Source: Durusdinium trenchii
Taxonomy: Eukaryota > Sar > Dinophyceae > Suessiales > Symbiodiniaceae
Length of the DNA stretch: 64,000 bases
NCBI GenBank assembly: GCA_963970005.1
Contig: CAXAMN010003536.1
Location: 326,227 to 390,226 of the forward strand
Reading direction: 5' to 3'
Shown here: one piece after another, positions 34,774 through 44,082 of the stretch
Layout of the letters: each line of letters opens with the position of its first letter
How positions within the stretch are numbered: position 1 is the first letter of the stretch
Translations under genes and position numbers: made by a program
Notes under the pieces: model-generated
The model's input: only the letters and a program-made list of their open reading frames with translations
Databases searched by the model: none
What the model was told of the DNA's origin: nothing

Positions 34774-34879
34774 TCACTTCAGGGGCTTGACTGACGCATA
34801 CAAGTGGTTGCTTTTGCTTTGTCGTGAGATTTAACAGCAATCAGGTGGAATCTTCTAAGGCTGAATGGTTCCAGGATGT

Positions 34880-35350
34880 TCTAGCCTAGGCCCGACTGGT
34901 GAAGAGAAATTTGAAACGAGTGAACCCACGAGTTTATTACCAAGAGCGCAGGCGTTCCAATGGTGGATGTGGGTGGCAGGGAACAAAAGACCTGCCATTT
35001 TCCGCGATGTACACCGCCTCTTTTTGTAAAGCAGTTTTGAAGAGTTGGTTGAAGGCTAAAGGCCAATAAAATTCAGCCAGCACGCATAATGCAGCCCGGC
35101 CAAGCACGGCTACTATAATCCGAACGGGAAAGATAGAAGATAAGAAACAATATTTTCAAATAGAAGGCAGTCATTTTGGGGAAGTTGGGCCATGGTTTCA
35201 AATAGAAGAAACTGACAACGTCCAGAGAATCTCCGCAGACCGATTTTTACGATTTCGGGCACTTCAAATAGAAGATACTGCTCAGCAGAGAGGTTTCAAT
35301 TAGAAGAAATTGACAACGGCAGCCCTGGCCAGTCCAATCTTCTGTGAAAA
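34880..35350. repeat. TTCAAATAGAAGA dispersed motif
   Basis: TTCAAATAGAAG(A/G) occurs near 35154, 35188 and 35263, and TTCAATTAGAAGA at 35298. The complement TCTTCTATTTGAA occurs at about 35598 and a CTTCTATTTG at 35568; TTCAAATAGAATA is at 35641. The motif therefore flanks the purine tract on both sides in both orientations. No gene is seen. Confidence 0.7.
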
Positions 35351-35360
35351 CTACTCAGTA

Positions 35361-35532
35361 AAGGAGACGAGAGAGGGGAGGAGAGAGGAGAGGAGAGAGG
35401 AGAGAGGAGAAAGGAGAGAGGAGAGAGGAGAGGGGAGAGGGGAGAGGGGAGAGGGGAGAGGGGAGAGGGGAGAGGGGAGGAGAAAAGAGGAGAAAAGAGG
35501 AGATAGGAGAGAGGAGAGAGGAGAGGAGAGGG
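35361..35532. repeat. Polypurine GAGAGG tract (~170 bp)
   Basis: Nearly uninterrupted A/G on the plus strand, mostly GAGAGG and GGGGAGA units. Such tracts can form triplex (H-DNA). Open frames on both strands (GER-rich or SPLSPL-rich) come from the repeat. Confidence 0.95.
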
Positions 35533-35883
35533 AGATGGAAATAGCCGCGGCTGTCCCAAATAATATCTTCTATTTGTTTTGCCCGGGCTTGTGGGCCATC
35601 TTCTATTTGAACCGGTCGGGTGTTCAAAACCGGGCACGCTTTCAAATAGAATATTTTCACAACTAATATCTTCTATCTTACGCGTCTGGATTATAACTCG
35701 ACGCATTTCCCAACCATCTCTACAAAATGGGTTCTAACCCTCTACAAAATGATGGTGGGTGAGTGCACATGCTCGAGTCAACGGAAAGATATGTAAGAAC
35801 ATGACGTTTCTATAAAATCAATCCCCCCAAGTAAATAATGTTTTTGCTAAAAATCTCAAAAACTACCCTGATCACTCTACAGA

Positions 35884-35963
35884 TTTGACCACCCAGGTGG
35901 TTCATTTTGTAGAAACCCAATTTTTCTCTACAAAATGGTTATTTTGACCACCTGGGTGTCTTG
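35884..35963. repeat. Imperfect palindrome with CACCCAGGTGG / CATTTTGTAGA arms
   Basis: TTTGACCACCCAGGTGGTTC is followed by CATTTTGTAGA, a short loop, TCTACAAAATG, and TTTTGACCACCTGGGTG. The outer and inner parts pair, giving an 80-bp hairpin. It sits just before the gag-like ORF. Confidence 0.7.
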
Positions 35964-35983
35964 GGTCCTCGTGGTACCACTGT

Positions 35984-36568
35984 GTGAGGTGGGTCCTCAC
36001 TTTACCTAGGGAGCAACCGTGGTTGTCCAAACTTTCGTTGGGCGAGGACGCCAACCTTCAGGGGGCAAGGGTTCGTCGGGCATGGGCCGCCGTGTCGCTA
36101 TATTTCAAACAATCCGAACAGGATCGGTCTCGCATCTCGGCATCTGACCTAGATGCATTGTTGGGCGACTCCGAACTCCGGGATTTGAAGAGCGCCTTCT
36201 GGCGCCGCTACAAGCTGCGGTTCCCCCCTGAAGTTCACCCTGCTGATGCCACGATTTCTCGGGTTACACGAGAACTCACCAAACGCATGTTGTGTGTGTA
36301 CAACATTTGGCGAGTGAAATCTCTCCAATTCCAGCAGGCCACCACCCAAAAGAAAAGAAAGATCGCTGATTCTTTGATCCCCTGCAAAATTTCCTCTACA
36401 GATGCCACCTCGCCTCTGTCGGCCAAAAGGAGCTGGCGAGGCGGAGATCCTAGGTGCACATGGACAACATGCAGGCAGTTCCGTTCTGGAAACAACCCCG
36501 ATCAATCACACACTGCGTCAAAGGCCTTGAACCCCGGCCACACAGCATTCCTGCTGGTTTGGGGATAA
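35984..36568 (+). CDS. Gag-like fragment of a retroelement
   Basis: A 194-codon frame without an upstream ATG reads LGEDANLQGARVRRAWAAVS, then SDLDALLGDSELRDLKSAFW, RRYKLRFPPEVHPADATISR and a helical RELTKRMLCVYNIWRVKSLQ, and becomes polar after the KKRK stretch. The AW...FW.RY..R.PPE..P.D pattern resembles N-terminal gag-type domains I associate with dinoflagellate tyrosine-recombinase elements, but this rests on recollection. It lies on the opposite strand to the elements on either side, so it is a separate insertion or an inverted piece. The C-terminal part after about residue 125 may be out of frame. Confidence 0.45.
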   Translation: MRWVLTLPREQPWLSKLSLGEDANLQGARVRRAWAAVSLYFKQSEQDRSRISASDLDALLGDSELRDLKSAFWRRYKLRFPPEVHPADATISRVTRELTKRMLCVYNIWRVKSLQFQQATTQKKRKIADSLIPCKISSTDATSPLSAKRSWRGGDPRCTWTTCRQFRSGNNPDQSHTASKALNPGHTAFLLVWG

Positions 36569-36764
36569 CCCCCCAAAAAGAAAAACAGCGACACAGCAAA
36601 AGACTCACTGACCCTCAGGGTTCTTTCCGCTGATGGCGCGCTCTCCGGTCGCCTCGGTAGTCTACACGTGACGTAGTCTACATAAAGGGGCATCTACGGA
36701 GGCCGCCTGCTCTTATGGGGCGCAGCCGTCCCGCGACCACTAGGCCGGCCGGCTGCTCAGCAGC

Positions 36765-37994
36765 TCAATGTCGCGCTTGCCAGGAGGCTGGGGCTTTGCT
36801 CCAGCACGGTCCGCACACCGGACGGGCAAACGTACTCGCTTCCATGAAGCTGCTGTAGAAGTGGGCGTCTTTGAGCCGCTGCTGAACTCGAGCTTCGCCT
36901 TGCTTGAATTGGCACAGAGCGACACGGCCTTCAGTGCACAGGTGGATGTTGGAACGTTCAGAAGCAAGATATCCAGCAGGCTTCGGGTGTACTTGTGGCA
37001 ACGACAGAGTGCGCCTCGTCGCGTATAGCCACTGTGCTGCCGTGCGATCTCTGCAGAACTTGTGGAACTCCACACAAGGCCGCGTCTTCGTGATCTTCTC
37101 GGCTGCTTCATCCACTGAGGTGCCCATCATGAGTGCATAGATGAGAGCTGTACAGGCAGGAGCTCGGTGCTTGCCAGCCATGCAGTGCACGAGCACGGAA
37201 TCACCACAATGTAGACTCTGATGAATGAGAGGCCATGCAGTCCTGAACTCTTGGTCCATGCGCTTGCTGCCCATCTGAACCTTCATGACGCATGCCTGCG
37301 GCAATGACACGCCTCCCCGACCCTCGGGGTATTGTGGTAGGCAAGCGATCTGGAGGTGAGTCTTTGGAAAGTGCTGCGCCGTCTCAGCAATGGGAATACC
37401 CGATAGCCACAGCTGGCCCCCTGCAGACCGGGTCGTCGTGATCAGGGTAGGGGCGAGAGTGTCACGCCCTTCGGAGGTGGCCAAACGGTCCCAATGCGAC
37501 TGCTGAGGACCTGGCGACACAGCTGGGATGGGCAGAGTACTCGGTGCTGGCTCTGAAGGCTGTCTCCAAGGGGGAGTCCTGGCCAGTAGTGGTGGTGAAG
37601 GATCTCTCGGACCTCTTGGCCTCTTCTTGGCCGATGTGCGATTAGCTTGGGCGGAACTGCCTTGTGTGGGAGCGCCTTCGGAGGCGTCTTGGGCCGTGGA
37701 GATGGTGCCTCCGCTGCATCTGGCCGAGCGCTCGGCTGGGGTGAAGCCTTTCGTCTGCGCTTGGTGCTCGCGGAGGGTTTGGCCTTCGAGGACGTAGTAG
37801 TAGTAGCCGGTGTCGTCGACGCTCGAACTGGAACTGGCGTCTCGGCCGGCAAATACTTCTTTTCGGTGCAAATAAATGCACCGTGGCTCTCTCCACAAGC
37901 CCGCCCCCGGGCCAAAAGCACAGCGCAGAGGTGAGCGTTCCCGCAAACCCCTTCTCCCTCCGTGCAACCTTCGGGCGTCTGGAAAGCCCCGCAA
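36765..37994 (-). CDS. Dual-specificity-phosphatase-like domain in a retroelement ORF
   Basis: In this 409-codon frame the real domain lies at residues about 194-305. QLWLSGIPIAETAQHFP resembles the start of a DSP fold and GDSVLVHCMAGKHRAPACTA carries the P-loop signature HCX5R (H270, C271, R277). It is followed by LIYALMMGTSVDEAAEKITK TRP, the helix and RP seen after the P-loop in this family. The usual Ser/Thr after the Arg is Ala. D247 is a possible general acid. DSPs remove phosphate from proteins, RNA 5' ends or lipids; the substrate here is unknown. The N-terminal 120 residues are probably the wrong frame of the recombinase/linker ORF, so I place a frame change near 37600. A CGPC and SK-PASW ending follow the domain. 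Confidence 0.7.
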   Translation of the reverse strand: MRGFPDARRLHGGRRGLRERSPLRCAFGPGAGLWREPRCIYLHRKEVFAGRDASSSSSVDDTGYYYYVLEGQTLREHQAQTKGFTPAERSARCSGGTISTAQDASEGAPTQGSSAQANRTSAKKRPRGPRDPSPPLLARTPPWRQPSEPAPSTLPIPAVSPGPQQSHWDRLATSEGRDTLAPTLITTTRSAGGQLWLSGIPIAETAQHFPKTHLQIACLPQYPEGRGGVSLPQACVMKVQMGSKRMDQEFRTAWPLIHQSLHCGDSVLVHCMAGKHRAPACTALIYALMMGTSVDEAAEKITKTRPCVEFHKFCRDRTAAQWLYATRRTLSLPQVHPKPAGYLASERSNIHLCTEGRVALCQFKQGEARVQQRLKDAHFYSSFMEASTFARPVCGPCWSKAPASWQARH

Positions 37995-39200
37995 AGGCGA
38001 CGCCCATTCTTCAAGAAGGCCGTCAGCACGCGGCCACGGATGGCATCCGGCATGGACACCGTCCGGCGCGAGGTGCTTCCTCGGATTTTGTTGGCCGCTG
38101 CTGTTGCGACCCGGGCCCTCGAGAACTGAAGATGCGTCTTCAACGACTCCTTGGTTGGCTGAGCAGCATACCGCGTCTCCTTGTCCTTCGCTATGGCCAA
38201 GGCGAGCGATTCTTTGGCCACCTCACGGAAACCATCCAAGTCAGCAGGGAGCACCTCCTGCCAAAAGCTGTGACCCTCACAGCTGTGGGCCACTGAAGTG
38301 GTCAGGATCTTGTTGCGAAGCGACTGGGCATAACGGGCCGACGAGTAGTGCAGTGCCATTCCAGCCTCAGCCGGCTCCTTTGGCTTGTCCTGCCAATCGC
38401 CGAGGGAGCAAAGGTCAGAGGACGACAAATTCAGAATGTGGCCCACGGTGGGAAGCATGCGTCGCCACGAGTAGGTGGTCAGCTGCTCGGTATTGTCCAG
38501 GAACTCGGCGAAGATTGACTGGCAGAGGTGCTGCACCTCGGCAATGTTCCAAGGCGTCCCACGCCTGTCAAAGCAAATTCCTGAACTCTTCTGGGCCACC
38601 GGAGAAAGGGCTTTCCAGGCTTTGAGCCAATCAACTGTCCAGTTGAAGCCAGAAGCAAACTCGGCAGGAGCACACCAGTCAAATCCACCTCGGGCGTGAC
38701 GCTGCTTGCCTTTGCGACAGTGGCCATGGAACACCAACGGACTGATTCGACGAACAGTGGACCGACGAAGATGTTGGTACCTCAAGCAACCAGTAGCCAC
38801 AAGCCAGGAGCCTAAGAGACATGTCCATCGCGGGTCCCCCCCACGGCACATGCTCTCGATGCGCTCCTCCAACAACTGCAGCATGCCGGGCTCCACAACA
38901 AGGGCTTGACTCTTCGTAGAGGTGGCCTTCTTCTTCAGCTCAGGGGAGATACGAAGCCGGCCGATGTCCCAAGGAGCTCCTGAATGCTTGCGCAACCAGC
39001 GAAGCGCATTGAGCGCGCGGGTAGGGGCCATCGTCCCCTGATGCAGGAAGTTGTCCATGTCCACGAAGGCCGGAGGGAACGACCTCCCACGGTGGAGCAA
39101 AAAGGCGTGGAGCTCCCCGTAAGTGCGGAGGGCATTCTGAATCGTCACCGACTCAGACTCCGCCACCTTGGTCTGGGGCCAAACGAAGGACGGATGCCTG
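37442..39200 (-). CDS. Tyrosine recombinase with CCCH zinc finger
   Basis: The frame opens as SFVWPQTKVAESESVTIQNA and holds a tyrosine-recombinase fold. A helical N-terminus (residues 1-110 from 39166) is followed by GCLRYQHLRRSTVRRIS with the first catalytic Arg near 134, a beta-hairpin Lys at about 152 (CRKGKQ), TYSWRRMLP at 231-239 in the box-II position (Y for the usual His, then R235), LGDW at 255-258 and the candidate nucleophile Tyr in ALHYSSARYAQS (274 or 279). Residues 392-412 are a CCCH finger (C-x8-C-x6-C-x3-H) with a second Cys/His group to 428. Then comes a Thr/Pro/Lys linker, and the phosphatase frame takes over near 37600. It would insert element DNA by recombination as in DIRS elements. 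The catalytic residues appear largely present. Confidence 0.65.
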
Positions 39201-39702
39201 CCAATCCCGCTTCAGGGCCTCAGTCAACAGCCCATCTAGCCCATCTGGCTTCAAGGCGCCAACCGTCAGGAACACCTTCTGCAGGGCCAACACCTGGCGC
39301 TGTTTGGACTCAGGCTGATCCTGGACGCGCTCATGAAGGCGTACCCCCGCCTCAAGTGGAGCTTCTTTCCTCTTGCGAGCCAGCGGAGGACGTGTATCCG
39401 GCAACAGAGGTCCCCCCCTCGATCAGACGAGCAGCTGCAGGAAGAAGTTCCTCCTGTTGGGCAACACGGACTGCCAGCCAAGCATCTGCCAAGAAATGGC
39501 CTCCCACGGCCACAGCTTCCTCCCAGGTAGAGAAGGCAAATGCGAAGTCCTCGTCCTTCTCATAGCCACGCTCACGCCGCCAGGTAATGGCGCGAGCCCC
39601 TGCCACTCGGGCGAGGCTGTCCTCCGCCCGCCAACCAGAGGACGAGGCTGGCTCATCCGGCGGAGCCTCCACGGCTCCAGCGACTTGCGCACGGTACACC
39701 AT
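39195..39702 (-). pseudogene. N-terminal part of retroelement ORF2 (frameshifted)
   Basis: An ATG at 39702, 20 bases after the ORF1 stop, opens MVYRAQVAGAVEAPPDEPAS, then DFAFAFSTWEEAVAVGGHF. Near 39400 the path moves to another frame reading ARKRKEAPLEAGVRLHERVQ and LQKVFLTVGALKPDGLDGLL TEALKRDWQ, and near 39195 moves again into the recombinase frame (HPSFVWPQTKVAESESV). The composition is helical and charged, as in gag-like or linker regions. No catalytic motif is seen. Confidence 0.5.
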
Positions 39703-39721
39703 GGCTTGCGCACCCGCTGAA

Positions 39722-40567
39722 CTACCCACTATCGTCATCAGACGACGAAAGTTCGCGGCAAACCGGACAGATTTGGAGCACTGGGAAGCAGGCGGAACAC
39801 ACTCCTTTGATACAACCAAGGCACTGCCGATAAGTGGGATCACCACAGCCGCAACACGCTGGAGGAAACTCGGACTCTCCGTTGATTGAGGATCCCAACC
39901 ATCCACGAAGGGCTCGATGGGCACGAATCTTCGGGTGAAGGGCGTCCAGATGGCGCGGCAAGTGCTCAATATCTGGCAGCGGGGCACGAAAGGGGTTGGA
40001 CCACAACCCGTGTGGTGATCCCAAAATCCAGTGCCGCATATAGTAGAGAACTTCAGATTGGAAAGTTTGCAGGGGCAAGAGGTCAAAATCCCCAGGAACC
40101 TTCTGCTGGAACTCCCACAAGTAGGAGGGCACAAGATTGTCTGCAGAATACGGGGTACGGTAGGGCTGCAACAAGAGAAGGTCCATCGAGGCGTCCAACC
40201 GAGCATGCCTATCCCAGGCATGCTGAGGAGTGAACCCTGGTGGCACGATCGTCCCGCGCCGGTTCCAAATCCCGACCCACGGGAAGACATAGCCCCCTCG
40301 CCCCTGATCGCACCGTGGGCATACACTCTTGGGACAGACGGACATCCGCATAGGGGGAAAGCCAGCTGGCCCGTCCCCCGGGCGTGAAGACGGAGGCATG
40401 TGTTCAAATAGAACCACCGAGCTCCAGAGCCGCACCGCGCCTGCCCGGTCCCCCCGGGCCAAAAGGGCATCAACCTGGCGACGGAACTCGATGAACGCGG
40501 CGGACGAAAGCACCTCAGCATCCGTGAACATGGCGACATGCACACCGACGATATGCTGTGAAGCCAT
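39722..40567 (-). CDS. Retroelement ORF1, Cys-rich zinc-binding C-terminus
   Basis: An ATG at 40567, 58 bases after the spliced-leader relict, gives a 281-residue protein (MASQHIVGVHVAMFTDAEVL). Near the N-terminus is a CPKSVCPRC cluster. The C-terminus (about residues 237-270) carries CCGCGDPTYRQCLGC, then CSACF and CPVCREL, at least eight Cys spaced as pairs like a cross-brace (RING/B-box-type) zinc module, then an acidic SSSDDDSG tail. It lacks the ordered His of a classic RING, so the exact class is open. As the first ORF it may act as gag or a nucleic-acid-binding protein. It is the only undamaged ORF of this element. Confidence 0.55.
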   Translation of the reverse strand: MASQHIVGVHVAMFTDAEVLSSAAFIEFRRQVDALLARGDRAGAVRLWSSVVLFEHMPPSSRPGDGPAGFPPMRMSVCPKSVCPRCDQGRGGYVFPWVGIWNRRGTIVPPGFTPQHAWDRHARLDASMDLLLLQPYRTPYSADNLVPSYLWEFQQKVPGDFDLLPLQTFQSEVLYYMRHWILGSPHGLWSNPFRAPLPDIEHLPRHLDALHPKIRAHRALRGWLGSSINGESEFPPACCGCGDPTYRQCLGCIKGVCSACFPVLQICPVCRELSSSDDDSG

Positions 40568-40607
40568 CCACAGCAAACACAGCAAAACTTAAGCAGAACA
40601 GAAACTC

Positions 40608-40645
40608 CACTGTCCCACTTTTGGCTTGAGCCAAAATGGACAGTG
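40608..40645. repeat. 38-bp near-perfect palindrome around the spliced-leader relict
   Basis: CACTGTCCCACTTTTGGCT pairs with AGCCAAAATGGACAGTG with a CA/TG mismatch step. The leader sequence forms one arm of the stem. It could be a terminal structure of the element or a chance result of an inverted duplication of the leader. Confidence 0.75.
40625..40639 (-). other. Relict dinoflagellate spliced leader (3' 15 nt)
   Basis: On the minus strand the sequence is CCATTTTGGCTCAAG, identical to the last 15 bases of the conserved dinoflagellate spliced leader (CCGTAGCCATTTTGGCTCAAG, one base past the limit here is omitted from the match). The preceding bases (ACTGT) do not match. It is followed 58 bases later by the ORF1 ATG. 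Confidence 0.7.
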
Positions 40646-40739
40646 TACCAAATGTAATGAAGACTGTGCACCCAAACCTGCCCAAAGCTCGACACAGTTT
40701 TATATATGGGAGTTGATCTAAATTCCTTTATCCGGGATC

Positions 40740-41475
40740 CGTCATTTTCGCCAAAAAAAATTTACTTTCGCCAAACTTTCGCCTTCCTGCGTTTTATCTT
40801 TCGCCGAAGTACGTTGTATTTATGTGTGCCATGTATGTTGTGTTTTGTTCACGTCAATGGCTTCACTGGCAAACACAAAATAGAAACTTCACTGTTTGTC
40901 AGCATGTGTCTTCTACTTAACTGTTGACACCCAGTACGTCTCTTTTGTTTCTCCTGGGTGTCAGCAAGAATCAAAATTGCAAGAATCACTGTAGTAGCCG
41001 GTCACTCAAACTTACTCATAATGGGCTGGGGGTCAGATGTGGCAGGGTGAACTTTCGCCAATCTTGAGCTGAACTTTCGCCAAACTTTCGCCTTTTGCGG
41101 GGTAGAGTTTTGTGGCAAAGCCACCCCCCAAAGCAGGAGCAGGAATAGTAGTAGTAGTAGTAGTAGGGGTAGCGGTAGCGGTAGCGGTAGCGGTCGTGGT
41201 AGTGGTCGTGGTCGTGGTCGTGGTCGTGGTGGTGGTAGTGGTAGTGGTAGTCGTAGTCGTAGTCGTAGTAGTAGTAGTAGTAGTAGTAGTAGCAGCCGCA
41301 GCAGCAGCAGGTTATCTAACTTCCACAGCTTATCTAGCTTCTGAGTCACTGCCACCAGCTGTTCAGAAAGCAAATGAACATTCATACAAAAGTACATATT
41401 TAATCTTTCGCCAGATCTTTCGCAAAAAAAAAATTACTTTCGCCAACTCGAGAAAAAACTTTCGCCAAATGAGAT
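40740..41475. repeat. TTTCGCCA dispersed repeat with central GTN trinucleotide tract
   Basis: CTTTCGCCAAACTTTCGCC and related TTTCGCC units occur at 40745-40805, 41050-41095 and 41405-41470. Between them, 41145-41312 is a run of GTA/GGT/CGT/GTC-type triplets, dominated by GTAGTAGTAG at both ends and GGTAGC and GGTCGT units in the middle. Open frames over the tract give poly-Val or poly-Leu and are not genes. Confidence 0.85.
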
Positions 41476-41479
41476 TTTG

Positions 41480-42880
41480 ATATGTTCCGGGTCATCGTCA
41501 TACACACTGCTGACTAGGACCTTTAGATCGACAACCATATATTATATATATTAGGCTGGTTCCTGTCTGGGCCGACCTTGAATGGTTGTGTTCTGCTACG
41601 AGACTAACACGCCATGAAAGAACTTGAACGACAAGGATTAGTCGTGTTGACGTGAGAGATCTTCTTTCGACGCAAGTGGGGTGTGTGCTAAAGTATACTG
41701 CATGAGTAAAGGTCCACTTGGCCTTTCGACCTTGGACACACATGCTGAGAAAGGAATGTGATGTCTCACGGTGTCCATTTATCTTGGATGCCAATAGTCC
41801 TTTAGATTTGACGAGGGTCTGGCTGCGCCACTCTTGTCCCTGTTTTCACCGGTGGAATTAAATTGTTACCAACAAAGCCAGCAGAAACAATCTGACTATG
41901 TCGATCTAGAACTTAACCTGGGAACGACACTGGTATCACAACCACAGAAGCAAACATAACGGGTAACGAGTTAAAAGATGTTAAAAGAATACTAGAGTCT
42001 CAACTAAAAGTCGTGGGCCCGATCAGCCTCAATAGTTGGATGCTGAGGAACTGTTCCCCTGTCGAAACACCTCAGTGCATGTTGTGGGCACCTTGACAGG
42101 ATTGGGACTGCCGAGTCATCCAAATTCTTTTTGTATAGTCATGCAGTCATGCATCATAAGCAATCAGAGTCAGTCAATATTTGACTTGATTTGTAAGGGT
42201 TCTGCAAACATTGTATAACTCTGAATAGACTTCGAGTTACAATGCGGTCACCAAAGAATGCTGAGCATCAAGCATATCACAGTACAAACAGTGATCTTTC
42301 CTTGCGCTGCACAATTTTGACAATGAGGTCAACTGGCTGCCATGAACAATTCAACATGGATGCAGTGTCCCTAAGTCAATGTTTTAGGTTGGTTCAGTAT
42401 AAACTGGATTGAAAGACTCCCTTTGTGGTGCAGGGGTTCTCGCTAAGCACAACTCTCCCGTCTGAAACTGGTTCATTCAAGTTCGCACCCTGAGAGTCAA
42501 AGCGGCCAGAATTGGCAGGTGGAAGATACATGCAAGGACGCAAATGACCATTGGTCTTCACCAAGTCTTGACAGTCTTCAGCATGCCCACAAAACCAGGT
42601 GGCTTGCCCAATGTCGATAGGCCAGCAATAGAGCTGCAGACAGCGGCCCACCAAAGCCATTCAAAGAGGATCTGCACGGCAACGTATTTATAAACGCTGC
42701 AGTGATTGAAGTCGTTCATTAAGGGTGTGGTTTTAATTGATGCCTGTTTGTTGCTCGAGAACTTTCCTTGGGGCTCACTACTTGCTGCTATTTGCAGCAG
42801 TTTGGGTGTCCTTGAAGAGGCATTGTGGGCACAATGCGGCATGGCTGACCTGTAAAAAGAACCATGTCGGCAGCAGGGCT
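41480..42880. other. No recognisable gene
   Basis: Only short open frames without domains. I see no repeat family or mobile element. Confidence 0.45.
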
Positions 42881-42885
42881 GCCAC

Positions 42886-43233
42886 TTGAAAGACACCACA
42901 GCTGTCGTAGCAGGCAAAGTACAATGGAGGAAGTTTGTGGTGCATACTTTACTTACTTTGATCCCCACCCTGAGAGGCGATTTGGAAGAAGACAGAGCAC
43001 ATGCACTGACAGACTATCCTGACAAACGCTGCTTGCTACAACAGCAACAGAAGCAAAATCAACAAAGGGACAGGGACACAGCAACAATTGCAGCGCAAAA
43101 ATTCACGGTGTTCAAAGTACATAGCGCGACTCAAATGTACGGAGAGCAGGAACAAGCAACAAGAGCAACAAAGAAACAAAAACAGAAAAGCAAAAGCAAG
43201 CACCAAAGCAAACCAGCAACAAAAAGCAACTGA
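42886..43233 (+). CDS. Possible small Gln/Lys-rich ORF
   Basis: A 115-codon frame from an ATG at 42886 turns low-complexity at residue 50 (LLQQQQKQNQQRDRD, then KKQKQKSKSKHQSKPATKSN). The first part has no motif. It is probably chance reading of an A/G/C-rich stretch. Confidence 0.15.
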   Translation: MKDTTAVVAGKVQWRKFVVHTLLTLIPTLRGDLEEDRAHALTDYPDKRCLLQQQQKQNQQRDRDTATIAAQKFTVFKVHSATQMYGEQEQATRATKKQKQKSKSKHQSKPATKSN

Positions 43234-44082
43234 AGCAAAAGGGAACACCAAAAGCTAAAAAGCAGCATTATATGCAAAAGCAACAACAAGCAATTCTGAA
43301 AAATAATTCATCTTAAAACATTAACAATCATGAACATGCTGTTTAAAACATGCCCCTCCACTAGTTCATCGAAGGTCACCACCACAAGCAGCTCCACAGC
43401 GGGGTGGTATGAAAATCTACAGCTCTACAGTGGCTCTACAGTAATCATCCAATATCATGACGACTGGCATGGCATTCAATGTGATTCATGACCTGCAATG
43501 GTTATTGACACATGTTGACACGTCACCTCATGGTCAGATTGTCGATATTGTGCGCACCTCAAGGCGGCAAGGATGGCGAAGGTCGTCCCATCAGCCGCTG
43601 CAGGAATCGGAAGATGCTTCCTTGGTCGACACCCTATGAACAGCATTGATTTATACTCTGAATGATTTATGGTGTCCTCCGTGATAATGCACTGGCCATG
43701 TTTCCAATTTTGTACCAGCAATTTGGCACAGCGTGTGCCTAACAGCCAAACGAAGAGAAGCTGCAGAAATCCCAAAGACCATGAGCCCTGCAGGGAGAGG
43801 CCAAATCGCTCTGGGACCCCTTGTCAATTGAAGGGGTAAAAGAATGGTTTAAAAGTGAGAAAAAAGGTCGTATGAGGCAGCGTAAAAAACCGTTCGATCT
43901 ATCATGTTTTGACAATCATCAGTCATCATTTCTCGAGGAGATCCTACGAAAGGCAACGTCAATGAAACGTCCCGTCCCTGATAAAAGTAGCTCGTACATT
44001 ATATATATAAGGAATGTGCTTGAGTTAAGACTGGCCAAGGTGCGACAGAAGCATGTATGTAAAATAGTTTTTTTGGGGGTTT

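Larger units (their letters stand above)
33319..34775 (-). mobile_element. Retroelement fragment: C5-MTase-like and DUF4326-like domains
   Basis: On the minus strand a methyltransferase-like frame (open from about 34773, ending 34150), a linking frame (34241-33903) and a DUF4326-like frame (34017-33319) make one continuous protein path broken by two frame changes, near 34200 and 34020. No gene start, recombinase or RT is attached. The downstream side stops at the inverted-repeat tip at 33.39 kb. I infer that it is part of the polyprotein of a tyrosine-recombinase retroelement, because this gene order recurs in such elements as I recall them and similar element parts lie close by on the same strand. 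Confidence 0.55.
36700..40645 (-). mobile_element. 5' half of a tyrosine-recombinase retroelement with relict spliced leader
   Basis: Reading the minus strand: a spliced-leader relict (40639-40625), an ATG at 40567 for ORF1 (Cys-rich), a stop at 39722, an ATG at 39702 for ORF2 (gag-like start, tyrosine recombinase, CCCH zinc finger, phosphatase-like domain) ending at 36765. ORF2 is broken by frame changes near 39400, 39195 and 37600. No RT is attached on the 3' side; the next minus-strand element sequence is the methyltransferase/DUF4326 fragment at 34.77 kb. The spliced leader sits at the very 5' end, as expected if the copy was made from a trans-spliced mRNA. Confidence 0.65.

Noticed and set aside
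35310..35666. Glu/Arg/Gly-rich and Ser/Pro/Leu-rich open frames
   Set aside because: Both strands of the GA tract are open because it contains no stop triplets.
37876..38625. 249-codon plus-strand open frame opposite the recombinase
   Set aside because: Shadow of the recombinase ORF; no domain.
39352..40695. 447-codon minus-strand open frame overlapping retroelement ORF1
   Set aside because: Only its last ~116 codons (from 39702) look like real protein. The rest is the shadow of ORF1, which has a coherent Cys-rich C-terminus.
41112..41480. Poly-Val open frame
   Set aside because: Direct reading of a GTN trinucleotide tract.
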